A DNA stretch of 64,000 nucleotides from Corallium rubrum (GCA_964035015.1 OZ036004.1:7021384-7085383); one strand, 5' to 3'; positions 12,241 through 23,891 are shown, counted from the first letter of the stretch. Notes: generated by a model from the letters alone, not told the origin. A program made the numbers and translations.

Positions 12241-12559
12241 TCCTCTTAACCCTTTGCTCATGACTTTCCCACCCGTCTCCCTTTCACGCACGAGTAAAAT
12301 CGTCTGGCGTTAGTAAAGTTGTGATCAACAGTATGTTTTTTCGATTGCTGCATGACTTTCATTGCATGACAAGTCCGCCTTTGGCAAATAAAATCGTCTG
12401 GCGTTAGACAAGATAAAGTTGTCCCACAACACAATGCAAATGAAAGAGTTAATCAACAGTGTGTTTAACCCTTTGGATTGCTGCATGACTTCCGACACGT
12501 CTGCCTTCGACAAACAAAATTGTCAAATGCTCATGTACCGGGATGTCCTGGTTGCCCGG

Positions 12560-13492
12560 GATGAATTTCATCTCGGATTTATATGGGATGAATTTCATCC
12601 CGGATTTATATGGGACAAATTTCATCCCGGATTTATATGGGATGAATTTCATCTCGGATTTTTATGGGATGAATTTCATCTCGGATTTATATGGGATGAA
12701 TTTCATCTCGGATTTATATGGGATGAATTTCATCCCGGATTTATATGGGATGAATTTCATCCTGGATTTATATGGGATGAATTTCATCCCGGATTTATAT
12801 GGGATGAATTTCATCCCGGATTTATATGGGATGAATTTCATCTCGGATTTATATGGGATGAATTTCATCTCGGATTTATATGGGATGAATTTCATCTTGG
12901 ATTTATATGGGATGAATTTCATCTCGGATTTATATGGGATGAATTTCATCTCGGATTTATATGGGATGAATTTCATCCCGGATTTATATGGGATGAATTT
13001 CATCTCGGATTTATATGGGATGAATTTCATCCCGGATTTATATGGGATGAATTTCATCCCGGATTTATATGGGATGAATTTCATCTCGGATTTATATGGG
13101 ATGAATTTCATCCCGGATTTATATGGGATGAATTTCATCTCGGATTTATATGGGATGAATTTCATCTCGGATTTATATGGGATGAATTTCATCTCGGATT
13201 TATATGGGATGAATTTCATCTCGGATTTATATGGGATGAATTTCATCCCGGATTTATATGGGATGAATTTCATCTCGGATTTATATGGGATGAATTTCAT
13301 CCCGGATTTATATGGGATGAATTTCATCCCGGACTTATATGGGATGAATTTCATCTCGGATTTATATGGGATAAATTTCATCCCGGATTTATATGGGATG
13401 AATTTCATCTCGGATTTATATGGGATGAATTTCATCCCGGATTTATATGGGATGAATTTCATCCCGGATTTATATGGGATGAATTTCATCCC
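12560..13492. repeat. 27-bp minisatellite, about 34 copies
   Basis: The unit is GATGAATTTCATC followed by C(C/T)CGGATTTATATGG, repeated head-to-tail about 34.5 times. Most variation is one C/T position plus rare single changes. The first 13 bases are almost a perfect palindrome. Because 27 is a multiple of 3 and the unit lacks stops, long frames stay open on both strands (for example a repeated DEFHPGFIW nonapeptide). With no splice signals, homology or codon signature I treat these frames as a by-product. Confidence 0.9.
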
Positions 13493-13669
13493 GCGTCAAA
13501 AAGCGCGGGAATTTAAAGAAATGGTGCAAAAAAGAAAAAACTCACCCTAATTCTACTATGTTAGAAGTTATCTCACTTTTATGCAGTGCTTTGTCTCTAG
13601 ACCTTCATGACCGTTTGGAAGAAATTCTGACCGTAATATTCAAAGTTACAAGCATTGTAGTTCAGTAAA

Positions 13670-13870
13670 CTTCATCCCTGTTCCGGGAAGTCGCGTTTAT
13701 ATGGGAAAAAATCTGTCCTGGTGTACCGAGATCCCGGTTGCTTCAACCGAGATCCCGGTACACCGAGACGTCCCGGTCTCCATATACTGTAAACGCAACC
13801 GCGAAAATAACAGTAAATCATCTACAAGCCGAGATCCCGGTACACCGGGATCATATAAACAGGCCTTAAT
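13670..13870. mobile_element. Inverted-repeat sequence related to the minisatellite flank
   Basis: CGTTTATATGGGA at the left and ATCATATAAACAG at the right enclose repeated GAGATCCCGGT words, including an inverted pair around TGCTTCA. Similar words (ACCGGGATGTCCTGGTTGCC) occur at 12537-12556 just before the minisatellite. Both may be ends of one element whose interior amplified. Confidence 0.45.
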
Positions 13871-13904
13871 TGGGGACACTGTTTGGTTTTACCAGTGTTT
13901 TACT

Positions 13905-14052
13905 GAAGAGGGAAACCGGAGAACCCATGGAAAAACCCTCAAGGCAACCAACAACTCCACTTACATGAAGCTAAAGTAGTCACCCATCTATAAGTACAAA
14001 CCCCGTCCGACCGGGCTTAACTTCAGTGACGAGAAACGCGCTTAACAGCACG
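13905..14052 (-). mobile_element. 5S-derived SINE fragment, minus strand
   Basis: Read on the minus strand it contains TTAAGCCCGGTCGGACGGGG, a decayed GTACTT and GGGTGACTAC, then the family's body toward lower coordinates. It lies about 290 bp upstream of the DUF885 start codon. Confidence 0.6.
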
Positions 14053-14337
14053 TATATACCATCATTATTAATTACTATTTTTATAAACAACCGGCTACAG
14101 GTAATTGTACAGGATACAGAAGAGGAAGAAAAACCTTGAAGGGAATTGACAAAAACAAAGTTTAATTTTGTGCTAATTAAAGGAATGAAAAATATTCACA
14201 GAATGTATTTACTGAGCTAGCGGTGAGGAAAAAGGAGAAGGTTCGTCACCAGCTATTTAAAGAGTTGGTCAACAACTGCCATTCATTGTTTAACAGTGAC
14301 TATAGACTTAAGTCTGCTCGTAAGAAGAGCGTTTTCG

Positions 14338-16101
14338 ATGGAAACAACTAAGTCCAAGACTGTTCTTAATAATCCTTCGCATAACATCATGATTAAGAGA
14401 GACAAGAAAAGGCAACTGTGCTTTTTTATTGCTAGTCTTTTTCTCACCGTGATTGGAATAAGCTCACTGACAGCTACCACAGCGATTCTTCTAACACGGG
14501 ACACCACAACAAGCAGTGTTTCGACAACACCGGAATGTTTCTATGAAGAAGACGACAGCAAAGTACAATCCTTATTCAAAACCATAAAGACAGCGTTTTA
14601 CAAAATACATCCCGAAAACCATCACCCCAGAGATAGTAACTCAGACAGGAATCAAAGATATCTAGCGCCATTTAACTTTACCCCAGAGATGTATCGACAT
14701 GAAACTGAAACGGCAAAGCTGTTGCTGAACAAGTTAAAAAACCTCGAAGAAGAATTATCGGAGGGAAGTGGAACAGCGAGTGAGGAGCAACATCATACCT
14801 TTAAACTTTTTAAGTATTTTTTATTAAATACTTTTGGTCAGCCATACGAAAATAACTATTTCGCTGGTGACTGGTTGACGGGGCCCAATATTTTTTGCTG
14901 GCAGCGTAGTTGTTGGTTATTGGGCACACTTGGAGCAAGCATGGATAAATTTGTACCACTAAACTCCCTAGACATCGAGAAGGTGATTAAGTTGATGATC
15001 ACGTACGGTGAGATGTTTTACCAACGGATCAGGAACCTGAGATATGGAATAGAAGTTGGCATAGTGCCACCTGAAGAGGCCTGTCGTGTTGGAGTGGAGT
15101 CCTTTAAACTATCACACATTCACGTCGCCAAACATGGAGAACAAGGTGATTATAACTAATTTAATAGTTACTAAAATTAGTCTGCTAATTTGAGTAGTGA
15201 AAGTCAGAAGTTCGTTTGGCGAAAGACAATGTGATATAAACATGCATGACAAGACGAGTTAAACAGCTGTTATACATGCATGGTCTTTTCCCCGGTTCTC
15301 CGGTTTTCCTCCCTCCGTAAAATCAACACCTAGGTCTTAGTTGTCTACACATAGGAGTTTGGTGTCAATTGGGACGGAAGGTCTGTTCCTCTCTCCTGCC
15401 ACACGTTAAGTGGCAAATTTAATAAAAAAAGCAAAAACAAAAACAAAACAAAAACAAGAGTAAAATTGGGAGTGGTGAATAGGGGTACCAAAATCCGACA
15501 ATCTGCTAATTTTTTTCTGGTCAAATCCGACAATCCGCTTTTTTTTCTACACATAGGAGTTTGGTGTCAATTGGGACGAAAGTTCTGTTCCTCTCTCCTG
15601 CCACACATTAAGTGGCAAATTTAATAAAACAAAACAAAACAAAACAAAAAAAAAAAACAAGAGTAAAATTGGGGGTGGTGAATAGGGGTACCAAAATCCG
15701 ACAATCTGCTAATTTTTTGGTCAAATCCGACAATCCGCTTTTCTCCCCTCTATGATCATTTCTTTTCCTTATGACAAGTTCAAATTCAAGTTCATTTATT
15801 TCACACCATATACAGATTTAAAAATTACATCGAGTGAATAAGCATAAAAAAAGAGAGATTTGGAAAAAGTTTCATATTCAATGGAGGAGTATTATGAAGT
15901 AGAAGTGCACCGTAGCCAAAGTAGCTGAAGCTTTCGAGGTGGCAATGACAATGAAAGATCGTAAATGATATAATCTGATCAATAAAAGAAAAATCCACAA
16001 TCCAACACAGAAATCAGATCCAGGTTCCATAGAAAATTACAAGCAAAATCCACAATCCGAGGTCAATTGTTGGAAAAATCAGGCACTCACTCACTTACTT
16101 A

Positions 16102-16174
<73 letters not shown>

Positions 16175-16237
16175 CGCTCACTCGCTCGCTCGCTCCCTCC
16201 CTCCCTCACTCACTCACTCACTCACTCACTCACTCAC

Positions 16238-16315
<78 letters not shown>

Positions 16316-16332
16316 ACTCACTCACTCACTCA

Positions 16333-16372
<40 letters not shown>

Positions 16373-19300
16373 CTCACTCACTCCATTTAATATATTTCTA
16401 AATCATTTATGTTTAAGTTTTTTTCTAATTAATTTCTTTCTAATTCCTAGGTATTTTTCGCACAGATGTTGCAAAGAAAATTCTAAATCCAAAGTTTTTA
16501 GAAAACATCACAGAACCAGAAAGACTAAAGTGGCGACAAAAATACAACGTATCGATCCAGAAATCGCTCAACACTAGCATTCTGAATAACCTTGGCAAGC
16601 CGCTCAAGGAATTGATAAGGTAGAGAGTATATGCTTTATCTTTTATATTTAAATTTGCTCCCTACTGTTTCTTGAAAACTGGAAAAAAATGTTTCGACAG
16701 CAGAAAGTCCTCATGAATATTTTGGAAACGAATGAAACTAACGTTGCGCATAGAATAACGTTCAGGGCATCAAATACTGTTACCAGATAAAGTGTTTCAG
16801 CCACTACTATGAAGACAGACGTTTCAAATTTACATTTAAGCCAATTTATTTCAAAAACGAGTTCGGTGACCCCCAATTTTTTTTGCTTTAAAATATTTCT
16901 TTATTAGTTTAAGTAATCAATAGTAAGATTTTAAAAATATTCTGTAAATCCAATTTATTTGAAAAATAGAAAACCATAACTTTTCTTCGATAAAAAAAAT
17001 ATGAGCAGCAGTATTTTCCACAGCTATCGCATCGTGTTTTAGATCTGATAAAACATGTACTGCAAATGTTTTAAAAAGCTTCAAAAACGACTCATTTGGT
17101 AAATTCATTGGCGTAGTAATTTTAAAAAATAACGTTGTCTAAGCCGAGAAAATCGAAGCTAAAGTTTATGAAAATCAGGAGAATTTTTTTTATCAGATAT
17201 AAAACCACAAACATGGTACTGATTTCCTTTGTGTTTTCAGCATGAATTGTTGATGAGTTTTTAAAACTATTTAAAGTAAACTGGCTTAAATTGTGGTCGT
17301 CTTACGATTAATTCTTCAAGAAATTTCGTTCCTTGTTCCTCCTAGCAGAAGGAAAGGGGACTAGGGGAGCTTCCCTGAATAAACACGTCAAAAAACAAAA
17401 AAGTAGTGAAAAGCTAAGCACCAACCTCTATAATCTGTTTCCAAAGACTTCAAGCGCTTCAGTTCTTGAGTGGTTTTCGGCACAATTCCTAAAACTGTAT
17501 TTCATAAAAGAAATAAACAAAACATGAGAAATCTTTTTGAACTTACCAACAATCTAGGTAATGATAATAACCATACTATTATTATTATTCTTTATTTAAG
17601 GAGGATAAGTTTTTCAGCAGAGCTGGTGGGGTCCTCCATTTACATCTAAGACCCATAGGTGTTGATTTTACGGAGGGAGGAAAACCGGAGAACCCGGCGA
17701 AAAACTCTCGAAGCACAGGAGAGACCAACTAAACTCTACTCACATGAGTCCCCACCCGAGAACGGGGTTATTCCCAGACGGTCACCCATCCAAGTACTAA
17801 CCCCGTCTAACCGGGCTTAACTATTGGTGAGAGGCAGCGCCTTAATAGCACACGCCATCCGTGCTCCCCGGGTTCATATCCCCAGCTGGGCCAAGTACAG
17901 TTTTCTCTACTTGTCCAGTATGATTCATCACTCGGAGTAACACCTTATTAAAGTATTCTCCACCCGATTTCACTGTCCCGTAATAATCATTCGAAATCTT
18001 CATGTATGAAGACTATTGTCTAGATATTAAAAAAACTAGTCTGTTTTGAAATATCAAATAGCCTAAGTACCATCATGCGACCACTAGCTCCCAACTTGAC
18101 CTGCATAGCTCAGTCGGGGTAGAGCGTCGGACTAGTAAAACTAGGGAATTTAAGATCTACGACGGCAACTTCGAGGACGACGTCCTTCAAACAAAAGCAT
18201 TCTTCTTGCAAAACAAAGATAATTAATAATTTCTAGTCCCAAGAGTAATCTGAACAGTCCTCGCTCTGTATACAACGCAACTCAGACCATTTTCACGTCT
18301 TCAGGACGACGTTGACTCGCGAGGTAATGAGAACTGTTGTCTGAGATTGCTTTAACACAGACACTGCAACCGTTTTAATATTTTAAAATTATAAAACAAG
18401 CTTCAAGTATTGAGTACAGTAGTCAGTTAACCGTGACTTCTTTTTAATGCTAAAATTTGAATTGCTTTTAACCGCCGTCGTCGTCCTAGCATCTTAAGGT
18501 CCCTACTGGAGGTCGCGGGAACACCGCTGCCAAACGTTTGCGCATGCGTGAATTCGCTAGAATAAACATTGCAAGAGAAGTGGGAACTAGCCGTGGCGAC
18601 AACAACCAGACAGTGAAGACTAAGTAAGACTCGACTATTCATTTGTGTTTTAAAAAAAGGGTAAAGAAAATTACGAAGGGGTGAATTCAGAATATGTTAC
18701 AATATTGACAAAGAAGCCATGCACAAATTACCTACCTTATCTTTTCGGTAGTATGCTTATAATTTTAACTTTTGTGTTGGACTCTTGGACAAGTCCAAAT
18801 ATTTCAGAGTTTTCCCGCTCTTTTTCTGAGGACGAGCTCGGACGTCGCTCATGCGCAAAACGTTTGGCAGCGGTGTAGAGCGACACCTTATTATCGTTAA
18901 TCTCCACTTGAATTCATTGTCCCTATTCTTCTAAACACGGATTTCTAAACAATCTAGGTACTTAGAAGATGATTATTTAAGTCATTGTCCTCCAAGCAAC
19001 GTATCAAGTGGATATGCGTCTCTACCTATACCTTACGTCTACACCAACGGGGTACCTGACCGGAGTAAACCAACTAATGGTACACTACCAGGAGGAGAGA
19101 AGTTCAATGGGAGTGACGCTTATTTAATACTGTTGTCCTTTTTCGCAACTTATAATATAACGCCCAAGCATATTGATGAGTTAGCTGACAGAAGGATCAA
19201 AGAACTTTATCCTCAGGTGGGTGGTTTAGCGGGAGTTATCAATTTGTGAACGAGACCTGGTAGCAAAGCCTGGAGATTGTCCTGTCATAAGCTGTCAGAA

Positions 19301-19550
19301 AGAGATTGTTGTAGCGTAGCGTGGCGTGGTATAGTGTGGTGTAGTGTGGTGTGGTGTGGTGTAGTGTAGTGTAGTGTAGTGTGGTGTGGTGTAGTGTAGC
19401 GTGGTGTGGTGTGGTGTGGTGTAGTGTGGCGTGGCGTGGTGAAGTGTAGTGTGGTGTGGTGTAGTGTGGTGTGGTGTGGTGTGATATAGTGTAGTGTAGT
19501 CTATGCCATGTCCAATGTGATATGGTTTTGTTTGGTGTGGTCTACTAGAA

Positions 19551-19585
<35 letters not shown>

Positions 19586-22500
19586 CGTCGTTGTTGCTGC
19601 GTTGTATGTTACATACACAATTCATGTTTCCAAGGTACAACAAAGTCCTTGCAATCTACAATGCATGCATGTTAAACAATACTTGTTGAAATAGGTAGTG
19701 CAGATAGCAAAAAATATAACCAAAGAGAAGAACGCCACTGCAGCCATAAAGAAGTTTAAACAGAAACTTGAAAGTCAGGAGTTCTACTATGCAGCTAAGA
19801 ATGATTCAAATCACTCCCATGAGCAACATCTCGCGTGTAACAACGCAGAAAACGCAAAGAAATACTGTCCGGAGCGATGGCAGGCCATGAACAATTGGCT
19901 GCAGTCAGCAAGAGCGGTAAGTTTGACCATTGAACAGAAACGTACTTTGGAAGCCTGCTATCTCGAGAATAGTGCGACATAATTAAAGTTCGAATATACT
20001 ACATTACATTACATTACATTACAGTGCAGCACAGCACAGTACAGTGCAGCACAGCACAGTACAGTGCAGCACAGTACACTACACTACACTACACTACACT
20101 ACACTACAGCACAGAACACTACAGTACAGTACAGTACAGAATAGTACAGTACAGTATAGTACGGTACGGCACAGTACAGTCACAACGCAATACAAAAAAT
20201 TCAATGCAACACAACACCATATAATACAATATAATACCACACCATACCATACCATACCATACCATACCATACCATACCATACCATACCATACCATACCAT
20301 ACCACATTCCATCCCATCCCATACAACATTGAACATTTCGTTCCTGAAATAAAACACAATCTCTGAATGGACAATATTTATTATATACTCTCCATTCTTG
20401 TCTGATAATTTAGATTTTAAGTCAACTGCGTACCAAAATTAACTCAGCGTTTAACCTCACTGGAAAGAAACAAATTGTACCATTGTGTCCATTGGGAATC
20501 GAGTTTGACTTCAACCCAGCAACCTCTTACTACAGTTATTGGGAAGGAACTAAAGATTGCAAAAGTCTAGCGAAAGTCAATATACCTTTCTTCTTGGATA
20601 GAATGGGACCGACGTACGAAGAACGGACGGTATTGGCACACGAAAGTTATCCAGGGCATCATTTAGAAGTAAGTTATCTAATTAATACACTTTCCTCCCC
20701 AGCAACTTCAAGAACAATTTCTCTCAATAGTGAACACAGTTGACTAATAGAAACTTTTGGTGAACGATATACAGCAACGATTGTCAAGTTTGGATGACTT
20801 GTTACTTTGATCATTTAGTATCCATGTTAGTAGCGTTCTCAGCTTGAGTTGGTAATTTTTTCTTCTTTTGGTTTTTGCTGTATAAGCTGTCGTTAGTTAA
20901 AGTGTATATGAAACGAAAATTAAGTTTGTCTTATTTGAAAGAACTCTTAAAATAATGGGGAATATCAATTTACAGCTTTTTCATATTTTACTTAGTTCTT
21001 GAGATATTTAGACTTATGTGATATTCAAATGAGATAACTTATGGTTCGTTTTTTTCTAATTAACATATTCGAAAATCGTGAATATTTTTAAGATTATTGA
21101 ACAAAATCACTTGTAACTTGTCTTTCATGTTTAGTTGCATGAACTGTAGCAATATGCAAAGTTTCAAGTGGTTTTGTTCAATAATCTTAAAAATATTCGC
21201 GATTTTCGAATATGTTAATTAGAAAAAAACGAACCATAAGTTATCTCATTTGAATATCACATAAGTCTAAATATCTCGAGAACTAAGTAAAATATGAAAA
21301 AGCTGTAAATTGACATTCCCCATTATTTTAAGAGTTCTTTCAAATAAGACAAACTTAATTTTCGTTTCATATACACTTTAATCCTTTGACTCCTAAGCAC
21401 GCATGTAGACACACCTTTAGTATTTTACTCTGGCTAACACCATACGATTTTACTCGTTAAGGGAAGACCCCTGGTAGTCAAGGGGTTAAACTCAGAGAAA
21501 CTCGGAAAAAAAACCCTGGAAAAACCCTACACATGTACGGTTTGACTAGTCTCCAGGTATAGGTATCGAAAAACAACCTTGATCTAGGGCGCTGCCTCTC
21601 ACCGCTGTAGTTAAGCCCAGTTGGACGGGGTTAGTACTTGGATGGGTGACCGTCTGGGAATAGCTCCGTTCTCGAACTTGAATTTCATGTGAGTAGAGTT
21701 TAGTTGGTCTCTCCTGTGCTTCGAGGGTTTTTCGCAGGGTTCTGCGGTTTTCCTCCCTCCGTAAAATCAACACTTAGGTCTTAGTTTATGTCGTGCACTT
21801 CTCACATGAGCCTCTGGCTCGGATGATTGGGCGACCACATCCTGTGTTTACGACGTTAAATAAATCACTACTCATTACTCAAAAACAACCTTGATCTACC
21901 CTCTGAGTTCCAGTGGCTCGGTGGTTAGAGCGTCCGGCTGGCATTCGGAAGGTTGTGGGTTCGAGTCCCGTCTGGAGCTCAGAGTTTTTCTCTTCTAACG
22001 ACAGCTTGTACAGCAAAAAAAACCCACGAAAAAAACCAACTTTAAGTAGTATCATTTTCAATAAGATTTTGATAATTAAAGACTGAGAGTCGTATGCTGA
22101 CTAAAAATCAGCATTTAAAGTGCACGCAGTGTGTACCTATTTTTATAGTTTGACGCTACTCTGACTTAAATCGGGTTTTTTGAAATTCCAATATTAAGAC
22201 TGAACTATTTCTTGCCTGTATCAAGGTTCAAGGAGTACGTGAACACTTTCAATTTAAGTGCGAGGAAATAGCCAACTGGGTATCACAAGTGAACTATTAC
22301 GGAGCATTTAGCGAAGGATGGGCGACCTATGTCGAAAAACACGTGGCCGACAAAGACATGGAACTTTATAAAGACGATATTATGAGTAAATATGGAATGT
22401 TAAAACATCAGGTATTAAAATTTAGCAAACACAATTCTAAAATAACATGTATACTACGCGAGCCCATTGGTCAATTGCCGTGTTTGGATCAGAGTATCCA

Positions 22501-23540
22501 AACCCGGAAAATTCCCGCCAAAACGATTTTTTGAAAATGTCGGACAGTATATCATATTCACTTGTGATTATTTTATAAGAGAAATACCAAATGGTTTTTT
22601 CCGTGTTTGGAGACTCTTATCCAAATACTTGGGAAATTGCTCGACTTTCGAAAAGCTAAAAACACTCGCCTACGGCTTGTGTTTTTTTACGCTTTTCTCC
22701 AGTCTCGCAATTTCCCGCGTGTTTGAATCACAGTATCCAAACACGGAAAACCATTTGGTATTTCTTTATCATCATATGACATTTTTCATGATTTTCTTAC
22801 ACTGCTACAGTCAACCGAAAAATTCGGCGGACTCGAGCGGGATTTGAACTCGCACCTTTGGGATTCCGGTCCGCCGCTCTACCTGTTGAGCTATCGAGCA
22901 GCATAGGGATTGGAGGCGAGTTCTATCCAACTTAAGGGCACGAGATATTCTCGCGACAACTTAACGCTTATCCGTGAGGACGTGCAGTGTTTCAATTCTA
23001 TTACAGTATCATCCTCAAAACTCATGAAAATTTTTTTCGAAGGTGCGAGTTCAAATCCCGCTCGAGTCAGCCGAATTTTTCGGTTGACCATAGCAGTGCA
23101 AGGAAATCATGAAAAATCTGAGGATGATTCTGTAATATGACATATTACAGAAAAAGTTATTTCATAGTTATGTATAAATTAACGCATTTTCCCTACCACA
23201 GATTCTTGCTACTCTACGAGCGAAGGTAGATGTCGGCCTTCACTTCATGGGCTTAAAACGTCACGAAGCAATCGCGCTTTACGAGAAATACGCGTGGGAA
23301 AGCGCTGACGTCAGCAACAAGCAGATTACGCGGTTACAAAGCACGCCTGGTCAAGGCAGTTCGTACTTGGTAGGAGAAGAAATATTGTCGGAGTTAAGAA
23401 AAGAGGCAGAGGATATACTACTTAATAAGTTTGATGTGAAAGAGTTCCATTATCAAGTACTAGCAAAAGGACCTTTACCAATGACGTATTTAAGCACGAG
23501 AGTACGGGAATATATAAGAGAACTCAATGACAGTAAATGA
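14338..23540 (+). CDS. DUF885-family metallopeptidase-like membrane protein, 7 coding exons
   Basis: Exons: 14338-15145, 16451-16619, 18958-19216, 19695-19916, 20414-20668, 22226-22411, 23202-23540; all GT-AG with matching phases, giving 745 aa. I start at the ATG at 14338. A basic stretch (RDKKR) precedes one hydrophobic segment at about residues 27-51, so this looks like a type II membrane protein. The C-terminal part carries more than ten N-glycosylation sequons (NITE, NVSI, NGTL, NATA and others), consistent with an exposed or lumenal domain. Family hallmarks are HESYPGHHLE at residues 562-571 and SEGWATYVE at 600-608, which I read as His/His/Glu zinc ligands by analogy with HExxH-type peptidases. 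The C-terminus (YLVGEE..LR.EAE, FH..VLAKGPLP) is typical of DUF885. Substrate unknown. The introns hold many transposons, but the coding exons look intact. Confidence 0.88.
15290..15735 (+). mobile_element. 5S-SINE tail, duplicated
   Basis: Two copies of the SINE 3' tail (TACACATAGGAGTTTGGTGT, ...CTCTCCTGCCACAC(A/G)TTAAG, TGGCAAATTTAATAAA) occur at about 15298-15430 and 15546-15635. Each is followed by GAGTAAAATTGGG(A/G)GTGGTG and AATCCGACAATC words. This is a local tandem duplication of about 200 bp including a SINE tail, inside intron 1 of the DUF885 gene. Confidence 0.7.
16083..16383 (+). repeat. Compound microsatellite (TTAC, CTCA, CT, CACG)
   Basis: A 300-bp chain of (TTAC)n, (CTCG), (CTCA)n, (CT)n, (CTCA)n, (CACG)n and (CTCA)n ends about 65 bp upstream of DUF885 exon 2. 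The sudden switches of motif suggest stepwise mutation of one tetranucleotide ancestor. Confidence 0.95.
17630..17885 (-). mobile_element. 5S-derived SINE, minus strand, in DUF885 intron 2
   Basis: On the minus strand it shows the head (GTGCTATTAAGGCGCTGCCT, TTAAGCCCGGTTAGACGGGG, GTTAGTACTTGGATGGGTGA, CCGTCTGGGAATA). The body words TAGAGTTTAGTTGGTCTC and GGTTTTCCTCCCTCCGTAAA follow. It lacks the last part of the 3' tail. Confidence 0.8.
18106..18146 (+). repeat. Half tRNA-like sequence
   Basis: TGCATAGCTCAGTCGGGGTA and GAGCGTCGGACTAGTAA look like the 5' half of a tRNA (D arm and anticodon stem start) with A-box character. It is cut off by the transposon starting at 18147, so it is a broken SINE or tRNA relic rather than a working tRNA. 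Confidence 0.5.
18147..18500 (+). mobile_element. GGGACTTTAAGAT-family transposon, short copy
   Basis: It starts AGGGAATTTAAGATCTACGA and ends GTCGTCCTAGCATCTTAAGG then TCCCT. The interior shares GGACGACGT(C/T)AACT and TGAGAACTGTTGCTTGA-type words with copies at 3139-4617 and 24039-24655. It lies in DUF885 intron 2. Confidence 0.65.
18522..18880. mobile_element. MITE with CACCGCTGCCAAACGTTTGC ends
   Basis: CACCGCTGCCAAACGTTTGC and GCGCATGCG at the left are mirrored by CATGCGCAAAACGTTTGG and CAGCGGTG at the right. No open frame of note. It sits directly beside the preceding transposon in DUF885 intron 2. Confidence 0.65.
19312..19600. repeat. GTGGT/GTAGT pentamer array and (GTT)n
   Basis: About 190 bp of degenerate GTGGT/GTAGT/GCGTG pentamers is followed at about 19550-19590 by a (GTT)n run. 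It fills DUF885 intron 3. The long minus-strand frame across it is low-complexity Thr/His and is not a gene. Confidence 0.9.
19995..20325. repeat. ACATT/ACAGT/ACACT/ACCAT pentamer array
   Basis: Successive pentamer blocks (TACAT, GCACA/GTACA, CTACA, then ACCAT repeated about 14 times at 20231-20303) fill most of DUF885 intron 4. Frames across it are low complexity. Confidence 0.9.
20898..21382. mobile_element. Palindromic MITE, long arms, copy B
   Basis: AAGTGTATATGAAACGAAAA at the left and TTTTCGTTTCATATACACTT at the right bound two arms of about 210 bp that match almost base for base. Centre words include GATTATTGAACAAAATCAC and its inverse. High arm identity points to a fairly recent insertion in DUF885 intron 5. 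Confidence 0.85.
21583..21875 (+). mobile_element. 5S-derived SINE in DUF885 intron 5
   Basis: The head shows GTAGTTAAGCCCAGTTGGAC and GTTAGTACTTGGATGGGTGA followed by CCGTCTGGGAATAG, which is very close to the 5S rRNA internal promoter. The body has TAGAGTTTAGTTGGTCTC and CCTCCCTCCGTAAAATCAAC. It ends in a different tail (TGTTTACGACGTTAAATAAA) from the copy at 43377, so there are at least two tail subtypes. Confidence 0.85.
21907..22020 (+). mobile_element. tRNA-derived SINE (tRNA-Ala-like head)
   Basis: The head folds as a tRNA: acceptor GTTCCAG/CTGGAGC, D arm GCTC/GAGC, anticodon stem TCCGG/TCGGA with loop CTGGCAT (GGC anticodon position) and a GGTTCGAGTCC B box. The tail continues with TCAGAG, TTCTAACGACAGCTTGTACA and A-rich sequence, the same tail as the minus-strand copy at 63780-63905. 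The shared tail argues for a SINE, although the head alone could pass for a tRNA gene. Confidence 0.75.
22577..22769. mobile_element. MITE with AAATACCAAATGG ends
   Basis: AGAAATACCAAATGG...CCGTGTTTGG at the left is inverted as CCAAACACGGAAAACCATTT and GGTATTTCTT at the right. An inner ACTCGCCTACGGCTTGTGTT hairpin is visible. It lies in DUF885 intron 6. Confidence 0.65.
22774..23142. mobile_element. Foldback element with a tRNA-like sequence and inverted B boxes
   Basis: The left arm (GACATTTTTCATGATTTTC, CAACCGAAAAATTCGGC, ACTCGAGCGGGATTTGAACT) is inverted in the right arm (about 23038-23125). The left arm on the minus strand carries a full tRNA-like head (CTCGATAGCTCAACAGGTAG, AGCGGCGGACCGG, GAGTTCAAATCCCGC). 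The right arm keeps only the B-box half. It looks like two tRNA-headed SINE pieces joined head to head, or a MITE that captured one. Confidence 0.6.
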
Positions 23541-23593
23541 CAGTGATAGAAGCACTGACACACACACCATAAAAACCGGCCGCTGTGGCATAA

Positions 23594-23822
23594 CAGCGAG
23601 GTTCAGATCATGCTACCGCTACCGTAAATGTGGTTAAGCTGATGTAATGTTCGTTTTTTCGTCTTGTAGTTGTAATTGGTTTTAATCCTGGTATCGTAAA
23701 AAACTTTCTTTTTGCACTAGGTTTGAAACCTGCGACCATTACTGAACGTAAAAACAATATTTAACATGCTTAATTTTATTTACGGTAACGGTAGTGGAAG
23801 TGTGATCTGAACCTCGCTAATA
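23594..23822. mobile_element. Small MITE just downstream of the DUF885 stop
   Basis: AGCGAGGTTCAGATCATGCT at the left and GTGTGATCTGAACCTCGCT at the right are inverted. The inner ACCGCTACCGTAAAT matches ATTTACGGTAACGGTAGTGG. It may lie within the 3' UTR. I saw no clear poly(A) signal between it and the stop codon. Confidence 0.65.
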
Positions 23823-23891
23823 TCTAATGCAGGTCATCCTGGATTAACTACGCATGCCTATAGCTCTCCTTGCGCATGGCAACCGCACAAT

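Noticed and set aside
12419-13550. Three overlapping reading frames of 275-365 codons as repeat-protein genes
   Set aside because: They exist only because the 27-bp unit has no stop codons; flanks show no splice signals, start context or homology, and frames are open on both strands alike.
21907-21980. Functional tRNA-Ala(GGC) gene
   Set aside because: It folds well, but the tail is shared with a second copy at 63775-63912 and with a satellite, so a SINE is more likely; eukaryotes also rarely use GGC for Ala tRNA.
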